Notes: generated by a model from the letters alone, not told the origin. A DNA stretch of 64,000 bases from Winogradskyella sp. J14-2 (GCF_001971725.1 NZ_CP019388.1:1364001-1428000); one strand, 5' to 3'. Numbered from the stretch's first letter, positions 46,560 to 56,045 are shown. Numbers and translations: made by a program.

Positions 46560-48791
46560 CTAGCCTTTAATTTTAGATGACTCTTTCTCTTCTTTCTTAT
46601 TGTCTTCTATTTTATCGCCCAAAGTCTTGTGAATAAAATTTGTCATCTTTTTGTAAAGGTGTAATCTTGTGTTACCGCCATAGATACCATGATTTTTATC
46701 TGGATAAATCATCCATTCAAATTGCTTATCTGCTTGTATTAAAGCTTCAACCATACGCATGGTATTCTGCACATGTACATTATCATCTCCTGTTCCATGT
46801 ATTAATAAAAAGTCTCCTTTTAATTTATCGACATGGTTTATTGGAGAATTGTCGTCATAACCACTAGGATTTTCGTCTGGCGTGGTCATGTAACGCTCGG
46901 TGTAAATAGTATCATAAAACCTCCAACTTGTAACAGGTGCTACTGCAATGGCCATTTTAAAAACATCATTGCCTTTAAATAAAGCATTACTACTCATAAA
47001 ACCGCCATAGCTCCAACCCCAAATTCCGATGCGAGAAGCATCTATATAAGGCAATGCACCTAACTTTTTAGCCGCTTCTATTTGGTCTTCAACTTCATAT
47101 TTCCCTAATTCTTTCTGCGTTACTTTTTTAAAGTCTGCCCCTTTAAAACCAGTACCTCTACCATCAACACAGACTACAATATAACCTTGTTGTGCTAGCA
47201 TCTGATACCAATAATCATTAGCACCATTCCAACGGTTGGCTACTTGCTGAGAACCTGGACCTGAGTATTGATACATAAATAATGGATACTGTTTATTTTC
47301 GTCAAAATCAGCAGGTTTTATCATCCACATATTTAAATCGTTGCCATTAACATTTATAGTACTAAACTCTTTTTTAGACGTTACATAGTCTCCTACTTTT
47401 TGAGCTAAGCGATCGTTATCCTTAATTCCTTTTACAAGATTTCCATTCTTAGAATCATGCAAGGTATATTCGTAAGGTGTGGTTGCACTAGAGTGCGTAT
47501 TGATAAAATAAGTGAAATCAGCACTAAAAGAAGCACTGTTAGTTCCTTCGGTTTTTGTTAATTGTGTTTTATTCTTACCGTTTAGCTTAATGGAATACAC
47601 ATCTCTGTTTATAGAACCGTTTTCAGTAGATTGATAATAAATAGTATTGGCCTTTTCATTAAAGCCATAATAATCTGTAACTTCCCAATTACCATCTGTT
47701 ACCTGATTAATCAACTTTCCTGATTTGTCATAGTGATAAATATGATTAAAACCATCTTTTTCACTCGTCCAGATAAAGCTATTATCTTTCAAGAATGTTA
47801 AATTGAAGGTTACATCGATATACGCATCATCCTTTTCTTGCAAAACTAAATCATAATCTATAGCATAGGTATCTATAAACCAGAGGTCTAATTCATTTTG
47901 ATGACGGTTCATGTATTGGGCACTTAGCACATTAGGATCGTTTGTCCACTTTATTCTTGGAATATAAAAGTCCTCATAAGTTTTATCAACTTCTAGTTCT
48001 TGTAGTTTATTTGCCTGTAAATCGTATAAATGAAGTGATACTTTAGAGTTTTTCTCACCAGCTTTAGGATACTTAAAAACCTGCTGTGTTTGATAAAGAC
48101 CAGAACCATACACATCCATAGAAAACTCTGGAACTTCAGATTCATCAAAACGGATAAAAGCGATTAAGTTGCTATCTGCATTCCAATCAAACGCCCTTAC
48201 GAAGCTAAATTCTTCTTCGTAAACCCAATCCGTAATACCGTTGATGATTTTATTCTTCTCACCATCATCAGTAACTTGTGTCACTTTACCTGAATTTAAA
48301 TCTTTTATATAGAGGTTATTTTCAAAACCATAAGCAATTTTAGTTCCATCTGGCGATAATGTTGGTTCTTGCACCATTTGATCAGACACCTTAGTCAACT
48401 GCTTCGTATTGATATCATATACATAATATTCACCTAAAGCAGATCTTCTATAGACAGGAATTTCGTTGGTTGTTAAAACCACTTTAGACTCATCTTTGCT
48501 AAACGTATAATCAAAAAAACCTCGTATCTCTTGTATATCTTCAGAAGACACCAAGGTTTTTACCTTTTTTAAAGTTTTGTAATCATAAATATCTATGGTA
48601 GCTGTACCGTTTTGTCTGTTGTAGTTTAATACGGAATACTGTGTGCCGTTATTCATAGAGTGTAAGGCTTGCATACCTTCTGTTCTAAAGACTCCACTCC
48701 AAATGTCTTCGAGGGTAATTTGTTTATCCTGACTGTAAATCAAGGAGGTAGTTAGAAATCCAACAATGGCTACGAAGTATCTCAATTTCAT
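46560..48791 (-). CDS. Dipeptidyl peptidase IV (S9)
   Basis: 743 residues. Signal peptide (FVAIVGFLTTSLIYSQ), an N-terminal eight-bladed propeller (DPPIV_N, WVYEEEFSFVRAFDWN gives the Glu pair that holds the peptide N-terminus), then the alpha/beta-hydrolase domain with GIWGWSYGGFMS (catalytic Ser near 590), an Asp in HGTGDDNVH and the His in DKNHGI. It cleaves X-Pro or X-Ala dipeptides in the periplasm. Same strand and 28 bases from the POT transporter, so dipeptides released can be taken up directly. Confidence 0.93.
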   Translation of the reverse strand: MKLRYFVAIVGFLTTSLIYSQDKQITLEDIWSGVFRTEGMQALHSMNNGTQYSVLNYNRQNGTATIDIYDYKTLKKVKTLVSSEDIQEIRGFFDYTFSKDESKVVLTTNEIPVYRRSALGEYYVYDINTKQLTKVSDQMVQEPTLSPDGTKIAYGFENNLYIKDLNSGKVTQVTDDGEKNKIINGITDWVYEEEFSFVRAFDWNADSNLIAFIRFDESEVPEFSMDVYGSGLYQTQQVFKYPKAGEKNSKVSLHLYDLQANKLQELEVDKTYEDFYIPRIKWTNDPNVLSAQYMNRHQNELDLWFIDTYAIDYDLVLQEKDDAYIDVTFNLTFLKDNSFIWTSEKDGFNHIYHYDKSGKLINQVTDGNWEVTDYYGFNEKANTIYYQSTENGSINRDVYSIKLNGKNKTQLTKTEGTNSASFSADFTYFINTHSSATTPYEYTLHDSKNGNLVKGIKDNDRLAQKVGDYVTSKKEFSTINVNGNDLNMWMIKPADFDENKQYPLFMYQYSGPGSQQVANRWNGANDYWYQMLAQQGYIVVCVDGRGTGFKGADFKKVTQKELGKYEVEDQIEAAKKLGALPYIDASRIGIWGWSYGGFMSSNALFKGNDVFKMAIAVAPVTSWRFYDTIYTERYMTTPDENPSGYDDNSPINHVDKLKGDFLLIHGTGDDNVHVQNTMRMVEALIQADKQFEWMIYPDKNHGIYGGNTRLHLYKKMTNFIHKTLGDKIEDNKKEEKESSKIKG

Positions 48792-48911
48792 ATTAATCTT
48801 TTTTCAATAAAGCAATGCCAAGTTTACTAAAAAATATGCAAAAATCAGGCATTATTAACAGTAAATCGGCAATAATAGTGGAATAGGGACACATTTTATG
48901 CCAATCCTAAG

Positions 48912-48919
48912 TATCTTTG
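48912..48919 (+). promoter_or_regulatory. -7 box upstream of HMG-CoA reductase
   Basis: TATCTTTG fits TAnnTTTG and lies 21 bases before the ATG at 48941. Its last three bases form the in-frame TTG at 48917, so that TTG is unlikely to be a start codon. Confidence 0.55.
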
Positions 48920-48940
48920 CAATTCAAAATCAATTTAACT

Positions 48941-50245
48941 ATGCCAACCGCTATTTCTGGCTTCTCTAAACTATCTAAAGCTGAAAAGATTGAATGGCTT
49001 TTAGACACTTATTTTTCTAACAAAGAACATGCACGAAAACTAGTACAACAGTACTGGAATTCTGACGAAAAGCTTCAAAAGCTTCACGATGAGTTTATAG
49101 AAAACACCATTACTAATTATTATTTACCTCTTGGTGTTGCTCCAAATTTCTCAATCAACAACAAACTCTACACCATCCCAATGGCAATAGAAGAAAGTTC
49201 TGTGGTAGCAGCAGCTAGTAAGGCGGCAAAATTTTGGCTAGATAGAGGTGGTTTTAAGGCTGAAGTGATTTCGACAGAAAAAATTGGTCAAGTTCATTTT
49301 ACGTATACTGGTAATTTCGAAAAGCTACAATCTTTCTTCGAAATTGTAAAACCGAAACTGATTGAAGACACTAAAGCCATCACTAAAAATATGGAACGCC
49401 GTGGTGGAGGTATTCTAGATATTGAACTTAAAAATAAAACCAAAGATTTAGAGCACTACTACCAATTGCATGCTACCTTTGAAACACTAGATGCAATGGG
49501 TGCCAACTTTATAAATTCTTGTTTAGAACAATTTGCTAAAACCTTTAAAGCCGAAGCCCAAGCACAATTAGAAGACGATGTGAATATCGTAATGAGTATT
49601 CTCTCTAACTATGTACCTAATTGTCTGGTTAGAGCTGAAGTGTCTTGCCCTATCGCTGATTTAAAAAGTAAAGACATAACAAACCCAACCCTATTTGCCG
49701 AAAAATTTAAACAAGCGGTTAACATCGCTGAAATTGAACCTTACAGAGCTGTAACACACAACAAAGGTATAATGAACGGTATTGATGCTGTGGTTTTAGC
49801 AACAGGTAACGATTTTAGAGCTGTTGAAGCTGGCGTACATGCTTATGCTGCAAAAGATGGAAAATATAAAAGCTTAACGCACTGTTCTATTGAAAACGAT
49901 ACTTTTAAATTTTGGATTGAAATTCCACTTGCATTAGGAACAGTTGGAGGCTTAACAAGTTTACACCCTTTAGTTAAGTTTGCTTTAGAAATGCTAGAAA
50001 AACCATCTGCAAAAGACCTAATGCAAATTGTTGCTGTAGCAGGTTTAGCTCAGAATTTTGCAGCTGTAAAATCCTTAACGACTACTGGTATTCAAGAAGG
50101 CCATATGAAGATGCATTTAATGAACATATTAAATCAGTTTGAAGCTACCTCAGAAGAAAAAGAAAAAATAGTAGCGCATTTTAAAACTAACGTGGTAACA
50201 CATAGTGCAGTTGTTGAAGCTATTGAAAACGTAAGGAAAATTTAA
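48941..50245 (+). CDS. mvaA: Hydroxymethylglutaryl-CoA reductase, class II
   Basis: 434 residues from the ATG at 48941 (MPTAISGFSKLSK). The class II pattern is present: the N-terminal ISGFSKL, PMAIEESSVVAAASKAAKFW near 80-100, catalytic-region NKGIMNGIDAVVLATGNDFRA, and GTVGGLTSLHPLVKFAL. It makes mevalonate from HMG-CoA with NAD(P)H. Classed as degradative by sequence, but in Flavobacteriia this form is used for the mevalonate pathway. The next gene, a GYDIA-type GHMP kinase, supports that. A short palindromic element lies between the two at 50255. Confidence 0.93.
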   Translation: MPTAISGFSKLSKAEKIEWLLDTYFSNKEHARKLVQQYWNSDEKLQKLHDEFIENTITNYYLPLGVAPNFSINNKLYTIPMAIEESSVVAAASKAAKFWLDRGGFKAEVISTEKIGQVHFTYTGNFEKLQSFFEIVKPKLIEDTKAITKNMERRGGGILDIELKNKTKDLEHYYQLHATFETLDAMGANFINSCLEQFAKTFKAEAQAQLEDDVNIVMSILSNYVPNCLVRAEVSCPIADLKSKDITNPTLFAEKFKQAVNIAEIEPYRAVTHNKGIMNGIDAVVLATGNDFRAVEAGVHAYAAKDGKYKSLTHCSIENDTFKFWIEIPLALGTVGGLTSLHPLVKFALEMLEKPSAKDLMQIVAVAGLAQNFAAVKSLTTTGIQEGHMKMHLMNILNQFEATSEEKEKIVAHFKTNVVTHSAVVEAIENVRKI

Positions 50246-50254
50246 TTTTAACTG

Positions 50255-50278
50255 GTGACTGAGCGTAGTCGAAGTCAC
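50255..50278. repeat. Palindromic element left of the GIY-YIG minigene
   Basis: Outer arms GTGACT and AGTCAC enclose a CTGAG...TCGAAG core. It is the left flank of the GIY-YIG coding segment and is in the opposite orientation to the element at 50595. Confidence 0.75.
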
Positions 50279-50294
50279 ATTATTAGTCATATAA

Positions 50295-51590
50295 ATGCCA
50301 AAAGGATACGTTTATATATTAGAATGCGCTGATGGTTCTTACTATACTGGTAGTACTATTGATATTGAAAAACGTATTGCAGAACACATTGATGGTAAAG
50401 GTGCTAATCATACAAAAAAGCGTCTACCTGTAGCGCTAAAATATATTGAAGAGTTTCAAAGAATAGATGATGCTTTTTACAGAGAGAAACAAATTCAAGG
50501 TTGGAGTAGAGCAAAAAAAGAAGCTTTAATCAGCAACAACTCTGACAAATTACCAGAACTTTCTTTGGCTTATAGAGATAAGAAAAATCAATATGGTGGC
50601 TTCGAGAGCCTCAGCCATCAAAAATACGAGGACAACAATAAGTTGAACAAACCGGTGCCTGAGGCACTCGAAAGCACATTATATTATAAAAGCAACGGAA
50701 AATTATTAATCACTGGTGAATACGTTGTGCTAGATGGTGCAAAATCATTTGCCATACCAACAAAATATGGTCAAAGCCTTAAAGTTGAAGAAACCAGTAG
50801 CAATACCTTAACATGGAAGAGCTATGATGAAAAGGATAATGTTTGGTTTGAGAATAGTTTCACTTTAGAAAATGGTGAGCTTCTTAAAACCATTGAGAAT
50901 GATAATGATGTTTCTACTCGATTAGTACAGATTCTTAAAGCCGCTCAACAACTAAATCCAAACTTTTTAGAAAACGAAAAAGGGTATAAGATTTCAACGC
51001 ATTTAGAGTTTAACAGAAAATGGGGTCTTGGAACCTCCTCTACATTGATAAACAATATTGCGCAATGGGCAGATGTTAATGCTTATCAACTTTTAGAAAA
51101 AACTTTTGGCGGTAGTGGTTACGATATTGCTTGTGCCCAACATGACACACCGATAACATTTCAGTTAAAGCCAACTAATTCGCCTATTGTTAACGCAGTT
51201 GAATTTAATCCATCTTTTAAGAACAACCTATACTTTATCTATCTCAACCAAAAGCAAAATAGCAGAGACGGTATTAAAGCGTATAGAGCATTAAATAAAT
51301 TGAATAGTAACATAATTAGTGAAGTCAATTCGCTTACGGAAAGCATTATCAATTGCTCTGAACTTACTGTTTTTGAAAATCTGATAACTAAACATGAAGA
51401 ACTAATAGGTGAATTAATTAATCAAACACCTATTAAATCAAGGCTATTTGACGATTATAATGGATCTATTAAGAGCTTGGGAGCTTGGGGAGGAGACTTT
51501 ATCTTGGCAACTTCAGAAAGTGATCCTAGCAACTACTTTAAATCAAAAGGACTAGATGTTATCATTCCTTTCACTGAAATGGTAAAATAA
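50295..51590 (+). CDS. GIY-YIG nuclease domain fused to GYDIA family GHMP kinase
   Basis: 431 residues. Residues 1-95 are a small GIY-YIG nuclease (YVYILECADGSYYTGS, Arg27 in EKRIAEH, catalytic-type Glu64 in YREKQIQGW). Residues 101-127 are a linker encoded by two palindromic repeats. Residues 129-431 are a GHMP kinase: YKSNGKLLITGEYVVLDGA, ATP loop GLGTSST at 244-250 and GGSGYDIACA at 272-281. The kinase likely acts on mevalonate or phosphomevalonate beside mvaA. It has no ATG or other start of its own at the expected place (TTATATTATAAA), so it seems to be made only as a fusion. Whether the nuclease is active is unknown. Confidence 0.85.
   Translation: MPKGYVYILECADGSYYTGSTIDIEKRIAEHIDGKGANHTKKRLPVALKYIEEFQRIDDAFYREKQIQGWSRAKKEALISNNSDKLPELSLAYRDKKNQYGGFESLSHQKYEDNNKLNKPVPEALESTLYYKSNGKLLITGEYVVLDGAKSFAIPTKYGQSLKVEETSSNTLTWKSYDEKDNVWFENSFTLENGELLKTIENDNDVSTRLVQILKAAQQLNPNFLENEKGYKISTHLEFNRKWGLGTSSTLINNIAQWADVNAYQLLEKTFGGSGYDIACAQHDTPITFQLKPTNSPIVNAVEFNPSFKNNLYFIYLNQKQNSRDGIKAYRALNKLNSNIISEVNSLTESIINCSELTVFENLITKHEELIGELINQTPIKSRLFDDYNGSIKSLGAWGGDFILATSESDPSNYFKSKGLDVIIPFTEMVK
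50595..50619. repeat. Palindromic element in the fusion linker, first copy
   Basis: TGGCTTCGAGAGCCTCAGCCA has the CTTCGA...CTCAG order and is nearly identical to 27317-27340. It is read in frame as GGFESLSH. Confidence 0.75.
50654..50677. repeat. Palindromic element in the fusion linker, second copy
   Basis: GGTGCCTGAGGCACTCGAAA and the bases GCAC that follow form the same family in the opposite orientation to the 50595 copy (CTGAG...TCGAAA). It is read in frame as PVPEALEST. Confidence 0.7.
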
Positions 51591-51647
51591 TAGGTTTTAG
51601 ACTATTAGATCTTTAGATTTTTTGACAAATAGCAAGTAATTAGAAAT

Positions 51648-51682
51648 AAAAAAGGCTTTACAAATATGTAAAGCCTTTTAAA
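51648..51682. terminator. Bidirectional terminator between kinase fusion and PpiD-like gene
   Basis: AAAAGGCTTTACA (51650-51662) and TGTAAAGCCTTTT (51667-51679) form a 13-bp stem around a 4-base loop, with A/T runs on both sides. It serves convergent genes. Confidence 0.85.
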
Positions 51683-51705
51683 TATATTAAAACTTATGCT
51701 ATAAT

Positions 51706-53862
51706 TTATAAAACAGTTTTCGCTCTATTGTCTTCGATATCGGCAGCTTTTTCTAATGCCTGATACACTTTTCCTTGCACAGCACCGCGTCTTGTGTTAT
51801 TTAGACGATTCATTATTGGTGTGTAGTTATCTAACTCAGTAGCTTCAGTTACTTTGGTAACTTCAATTACATAAACACCTTTTTCACCATCAATTGGTTT
51901 AGAGGTTTTACCTTGCTCTAACCCAAATGCAGCACCAATTACTTTTGGCTCTACACCAGCACCTGCAAGGGTAGTATTCTTTAAGGTTAAAGCGGCAGCT
52001 GTTTTAGGACTCTGACCTTGATTTTTGGCAATTTCATCTACAGAAGATGCCTTAATCTTCTCACGGATCATTTTTGCTTTCTTCTCTTTTCTTATTTCAG
52101 GAAGTGCTGTTACCGAAGCATCTTCAACACTCATTAAGCCCTCTTCGTTCTTCTCCACTAACTTAGCAACGATAAATCCAAAACCAGAAATTGGGAAGTT
52201 TTTGTAATCGCCAATATCTGTAGTTTCTTCAAATGCCCAACGTACAACTTGTCTCTGACTTCCTAAACCTGGAATATTTTCGTCTAATTCTTTAAACGTT
52301 ATTGGTTTTACAGCCAACTCACGTTCTTTAGCCAATTCGGTAAAATCGCCATCTTTTGCTGCGATTTCAAACTTAGACATTTTGTTAAATACCTCGTCTA
52401 ATGTTTTTTGAGATGGTTCTATTTTTCGGGCTACAGTGCCTATCTTATATGCATTATTAAAACTTTTTTGTTCTAAGATTTCAATAATATGGTAACCAAA
52501 GGAGGTACCAACAACATCAATATCACCTTTCTTGTTATCAAAAGCAAAGGCTTTAAATTCTGGTGCCATACCTGCATTGTACGCAAATTCTATTTCACCA
52601 TCGTCTTCATTACTCACTTTATCTGATGATAAGTCTAATAAATCTAAAAATTTAGTACCACCTTTAATTTTAGCTAGTATACTATCTGCAGTTTTCTTAG
52701 CTTCTTCTGGTGTTTTAGTAACAGAGGCATCAGCTCTCTGACCACCAGCATACGGTATTAAAATGTGCCTTACTTTTACCGTATCTGGCATTTGCTTTTT
52801 AGCAAGCATTTTTGAAAGTTTAAAATACTCACCATCTCTGTAAGGTCCATAATACTCTCCTACTTCTAACTTTATTATACTATCTTTTGCTACAGCGGGA
52901 ATCTGAGCTGTTCTTAAAAATGTATCATTAAACTTAATATCTGAATTAGAATTTATGAATTCAGCAACATCAGTAACACTGTCAAAACCAGGAATAGTAT
53001 CCGTGTTTCCACTACTCTCGTTATATAAAGGTTGATCACTTTTTAATTTTAAAAGTGAAGCCTTTATAGCATCTTCGTCTTCTTTAGATGCTTCCTCCTT
53101 AAATTCTACATAAACGACTTCTCGGCTTGCGTCTGCTTTAAATTGTTCTTCATGTTCTTTTATGTAAGCCTTAATATCAGACTTAGACACTTGCACCAAA
53201 CTGTCTGCAATAGTTGTGTAAGGGATTTGAACAAAGCGAATATCTACATTTTTTGCATCAGCTAAATACTCATCTTTTGCTTCAGCTATGGTGGTACTTA
53301 CACCAGCTTTAATCATATTGTAATACGTTTGCTGAAGCGCATTCGTTGCAATAGATTGCTCGTTATTTGTCCAGATATCGTAATTGATATTGAATGACTG
53401 TCCTGCAGAAGTTAATGGTGCAGAATCTGGGCTAATATCTTTTAAGTTACTAATGAAAGCATTTAGGCGGTTCACATCAAAATTTCCGTTTTCGTCCTGA
53501 AACTCTGGGTAAGACTGAAAGCTATTTTTTAACAAATCGCGCATTTCATCTTTTTCTACAGATAATCCAAGCGCCTCGTACTCTTCATTTAATATAATTT
53601 TGCGCAACTCTTGGTTGTAAATAGCATTTACTGCCTGAGTGGACGAAATTCTGCCACCTGCTCTGTCTTGATAGTTCTTAACTTTTTGCTGAAAATCATT
53701 TCTGTCTATATCAGTTCCATTAACTGTTGCGACAACACCTTGAGAGTTTGAGAATGCATTTGGGTTATCAATTACACCTTGTATAACAAAAGCAAACAAT
53801 GCTAATGCTATTACTAATATTAAAATTAGTGAACGCTGTCTAATTTTATTTAAAATCGCCAT
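51706..53862 (-). CDS. PpiD/SurA-like periplasmic peptidylprolyl isomerase
   Basis: 718 residues. One N-terminal membrane helix (SLILILVIALALFAFVIQGVI), a SurA-N-like region with repeated helices (ATVNGTDIDRNDFQQKVKNYQDRAG), and a rotamase domain starting VRHILIPYAG near 365 and ending GYHIIEILEQK near 460. C-terminal helices follow. It is anchored in the inner membrane with the chaperone part in the periplasm, helping outer-membrane and secreted proteins fold. Followed on the same strand after 94 bases from a CNNM protein gene. Confidence 0.9.
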   Translation of the reverse strand: MAILNKIRQRSLILILVIALALFAFVIQGVIDNPNAFSNSQGVVATVNGTDIDRNDFQQKVKNYQDRAGGRISSTQAVNAIYNQELRKIILNEEYEALGLSVEKDEMRDLLKNSFQSYPEFQDENGNFDVNRLNAFISNLKDISPDSAPLTSAGQSFNINYDIWTNNEQSIATNALQQTYYNMIKAGVSTTIAEAKDEYLADAKNVDIRFVQIPYTTIADSLVQVSKSDIKAYIKEHEEQFKADASREVVYVEFKEEASKEDEDAIKASLLKLKSDQPLYNESSGNTDTIPGFDSVTDVAEFINSNSDIKFNDTFLRTAQIPAVAKDSIIKLEVGEYYGPYRDGEYFKLSKMLAKKQMPDTVKVRHILIPYAGGQRADASVTKTPEEAKKTADSILAKIKGGTKFLDLLDLSSDKVSNEDDGEIEFAYNAGMAPEFKAFAFDNKKGDIDVVGTSFGYHIIEILEQKSFNNAYKIGTVARKIEPSQKTLDEVFNKMSKFEIAAKDGDFTELAKERELAVKPITFKELDENIPGLGSQRQVVRWAFEETTDIGDYKNFPISGFGFIVAKLVEKNEEGLMSVEDASVTALPEIRKEKKAKMIREKIKASSVDEIAKNQGQSPKTAAALTLKNTTLAGAGVEPKVIGAAFGLEQGKTSKPIDGEKGVYVIEVTKVTEATELDNYTPIMNRLNNTRRGAVQGKVYQALEKAADIEDNRAKTVL

Positions 53863-53956
53863 CTGTTTATTTTTTCGTATAAATAAGTCTGCGAAAATAG
53901 TATTTTCTAGTAAATAATAAAAGGAGAAGTATAGTTTTTGTAAGCCGCTGTAGTCT

Positions 53957-55246
53957 TTAATCTACATCTAGGATTTTAAGCCTTACAATATCTATTTTTG
54001 TGGAGGACACTTCCTCGATGGTGAACTTAAAATTTTTCACTAAAATGTCTTCGTTTTTTTCAGGTATACCTTCGGTTTCATCAACAATTAGGCCGCCTAA
54101 AGTTTCATAGGTCTCACTTTCAGGAAGGTCTAATTTATAAGTTTCATTTATATAATCTACTTCTAACCTTGCGGAAAACCTGTAGGTGTTATCATCTATT
54201 TGTTCTTCTGTCATTTCTAGAGTATCATGCTCATCTTCAATCTCACCAAATAATTCTTCGACGATGTCTTCTACGGACATAAGGCCAGAAGTACCACCAT
54301 ATTCATCAATAACAACTGCGATACTTTGCCGCTTTTTTGTTAAAATATTGAGCACATCTTTTATAAGTATAGTCTCTGGAACAAAGCTTACTGGGATAAT
54401 TATAGACTTAATATCCTTGGGCTTTTTAAACAATTCAAAAGCATGCACGTAGCCTAGAATATCATCTATGTTATCTTTGTAGACGATGATTTTTGTTCGT
54501 CCTGTTTCTATAAATAGCTGTGATAAATTCTCTATAGATTCCGAAATATCTACAGCAGAAATTTCAGTACGCGGCACCATCACTTCCCTTGCCTTAACGT
54601 CTGAAAACTCTAATGCATTTTGAAAAATTTGAATCTCACTATCTACCTCTTCATGATCTTCTACGGACTCCATTTGCTCACTTATGTAATTACCAAGCTC
54701 TACTTTGGTCATTGCCAATACAACATCCTCTCCTTTAGCCTTAAAAACATGTTTTAAAACCGCATCAGAAATCCAAAGTACAAAGTCAGAAATCCAACTA
54801 AAAATTAAATAAAAGATATAGGTTGGCAATGCCAAAACCTTCATTAAGGTATTGGCATAAATCTGAAAAAATACTTTAGGAAGAAACTCGGCTGTGACCA
54901 AAATGACGAAGGTTGATATTATGGTTTGACTGAGTAACTGTAAATCGTTAAAAACATAGTTTAAGAGCATACTACTAGAAGGCAATATGGACTGAAACCA
55001 CCTCACTAATACATCGCCCATTTTTAGTCCATAAATAACCAACGCTATATTATTGCCAATTAGCATAGTGGCAATATATTTTGATGGCTTAGCTGTTAAC
55101 TTGGTTAGTATTTTTCCTAAAAAATCTTCTTGCTTTTTCTCGAGCTCTATATGTATTTTGTTTGAAGACACATAAGCTATCTCCATCCCAGAAAAAAAAG
55201 CTGAAAGTATAAGTGTAACTATGATTATGACTACATCTAGAGTCAT
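53957..55246 (-). CDS. CNNM/CorC (HlyC) family protein with DUF21, CBS pair and CorC domain
   Basis: 429 residues. Residues 1-190 are a DUF21 membrane domain (SAFFSGMEIAYVSSNKI, AKPSKYIATMLIGNNIALVIYG), 200-330 are a CBS pair (VMVPRTEISAVD, VVIDEYGGTSGLMSVEDIVEE), and 340-429 are CorC_HlyC (YRFSARLEVDYINETYKLDLP). The family includes Mg2+/Co2+ efflux proteins and flavobacterial GldE, which aids gliding motility; the sequence does not settle which. Next to it is a 63-residue membrane protein and lptC. Confidence 0.85.
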   Translation of the reverse strand: MTLDVVIIIVTLILSAFFSGMEIAYVSSNKIHIELEKKQEDFLGKILTKLTAKPSKYIATMLIGNNIALVIYGLKMGDVLVRWFQSILPSSSMLLNYVFNDLQLLSQTIISTFVILVTAEFLPKVFFQIYANTLMKVLALPTYIFYLIFSWISDFVLWISDAVLKHVFKAKGEDVVLAMTKVELGNYISEQMESVEDHEEVDSEIQIFQNALEFSDVKAREVMVPRTEISAVDISESIENLSQLFIETGRTKIIVYKDNIDDILGYVHAFELFKKPKDIKSIIIPVSFVPETILIKDVLNILTKKRQSIAVVIDEYGGTSGLMSVEDIVEELFGEIEDEHDTLEMTEEQIDDNTYRFSARLEVDYINETYKLDLPESETYETLGGLIVDETEGIPEKNEDILVKNFKFTIEEVSSTKIDIVRLKILDVD

Positions 55247-55249
55247 AGT

Positions 55250-55441
55250 TTAGTCTTTGTTTCTGTCATTAAATTTGCTAGCGAAACGCTTTCTAAAAAA
55301 GAACATAAATATTGCCAAGGCAACAAAAAAGAGCGACATATAAGCTCTGTTTCTGTCTACCGACCAGTTTGCAATAGCATCCCAAAGAAATAAAACAGCA
55401 AATATGATGTAAGCGTATTGAAATATTTTAAGAAGTTTCAT
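55250..55441 (-). CDS. Small two-helix membrane protein, unknown function
   Basis: 63 residues. Two hydrophobic helices (IFQYAYIIFAVLFLWDAI, AYMSLFFVALAIFMFFF) flank a short loop with SVDRNR, and the end is basic (RKRFASKFNDRNKD). It lies 3 bases upstream of the CNNM gene and 37 bases after lptC on the same strand, so it is likely translated with them. I do not recognise a family. Confidence 0.75.
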   Translation of the reverse strand: MKLLKIFQYAYIIFAVLFLWDAIANWSVDRNRAYMSLFFVALAIFMFFFRKRFASKFNDRNKD

Positions 55442-55478
55442 GTGTTAAATATCTAAGTAAGATTAGGTGCAAAGATAG

Positions 55479-56045
55479 TTAATTATCAAATTCAAAATCT
55501 CCTCCCATTTCTAACATTTGAAATTTCTTAAAGTCCTTATCAGAATCAAAACCTATACCATGTTTAGGACCATCTATTTTGGTAAATACCCACGGCTCAT
55601 TGGTAAAAACCCATTCTAACTTTTCGTTGTAGAATAATTGATCTGTTACGAGCTTTTCGTTTTGGTGTGTAGTAATGGTAACATTTCCTCTTAGGTCTAT
55701 AATATCCGTATCTTTAAAAAAAATAGCGTAGCGAGAAGTTATTGTTGTTATTTTGCCTTCTGTATCGTAGACCTTAAGCACAATACCATCTGGAAACTCT
55801 GAGAACGCAAAATCTCGATTTGAATAATCGAGCATTTTTGGGCTGAGCAAATTTGCTTTTAATCTTACAGAATCTTCGATAAACTCGGTATATTTTAGAT
55901 CTATATTTTCTGCCTCACCAATAGGCTGGTTTTGTAATACACCAACTTTCTGAACCTCGTCAAAATCGTTTTCACATGAAAAAAACAAAGTCACAGTTAA
56001 TACTGTGACTAAGTTTGTTGTAATATGTAAAAATCTTAACTTCAT
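55479..56045 (-). CDS. lptC: LPS export protein LptC
   Basis: 188 residues from ATG 56045. The frame stays open 13 codons further (to 56084), but the ATG at 56045 shares its A with the stop of the upstream gene (TAATG), a normal coupled start, and leads straight into a lipoprotein-like signal (LVTVLTVTLFFSCEND). The rest is a beta-jellyroll as in LptC: GVLQNQPIGEAENIDLKYT, DGIVLKVYDTEGKITTITSRYAIF, DIIDLRGNVTIT and the C-terminal KLVTDQLFYNEKLEWVFTNEP. It passes LPS from LptBFG to LptA in the periplasm. Confidence 0.85.
   Translation of the reverse strand: MKLRFLHITTNLVTVLTVTLFFSCENDFDEVQKVGVLQNQPIGEAENIDLKYTEFIEDSVRLKANLLSPKMLDYSNRDFAFSEFPDGIVLKVYDTEGKITTITSRYAIFFKDTDIIDLRGNVTITTHQNEKLVTDQLFYNEKLEWVFTNEPWVFTKIDGPKHGIGFDSDKDFKKFQMLEMGGDFEFDN

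Noticed and set aside
48917..48940. TTG start for HMG-CoA reductase
   Set aside because: It is the last three bases of a -7 box TATCTTTG; the ATG at 48941 begins the typical class II N-terminus.
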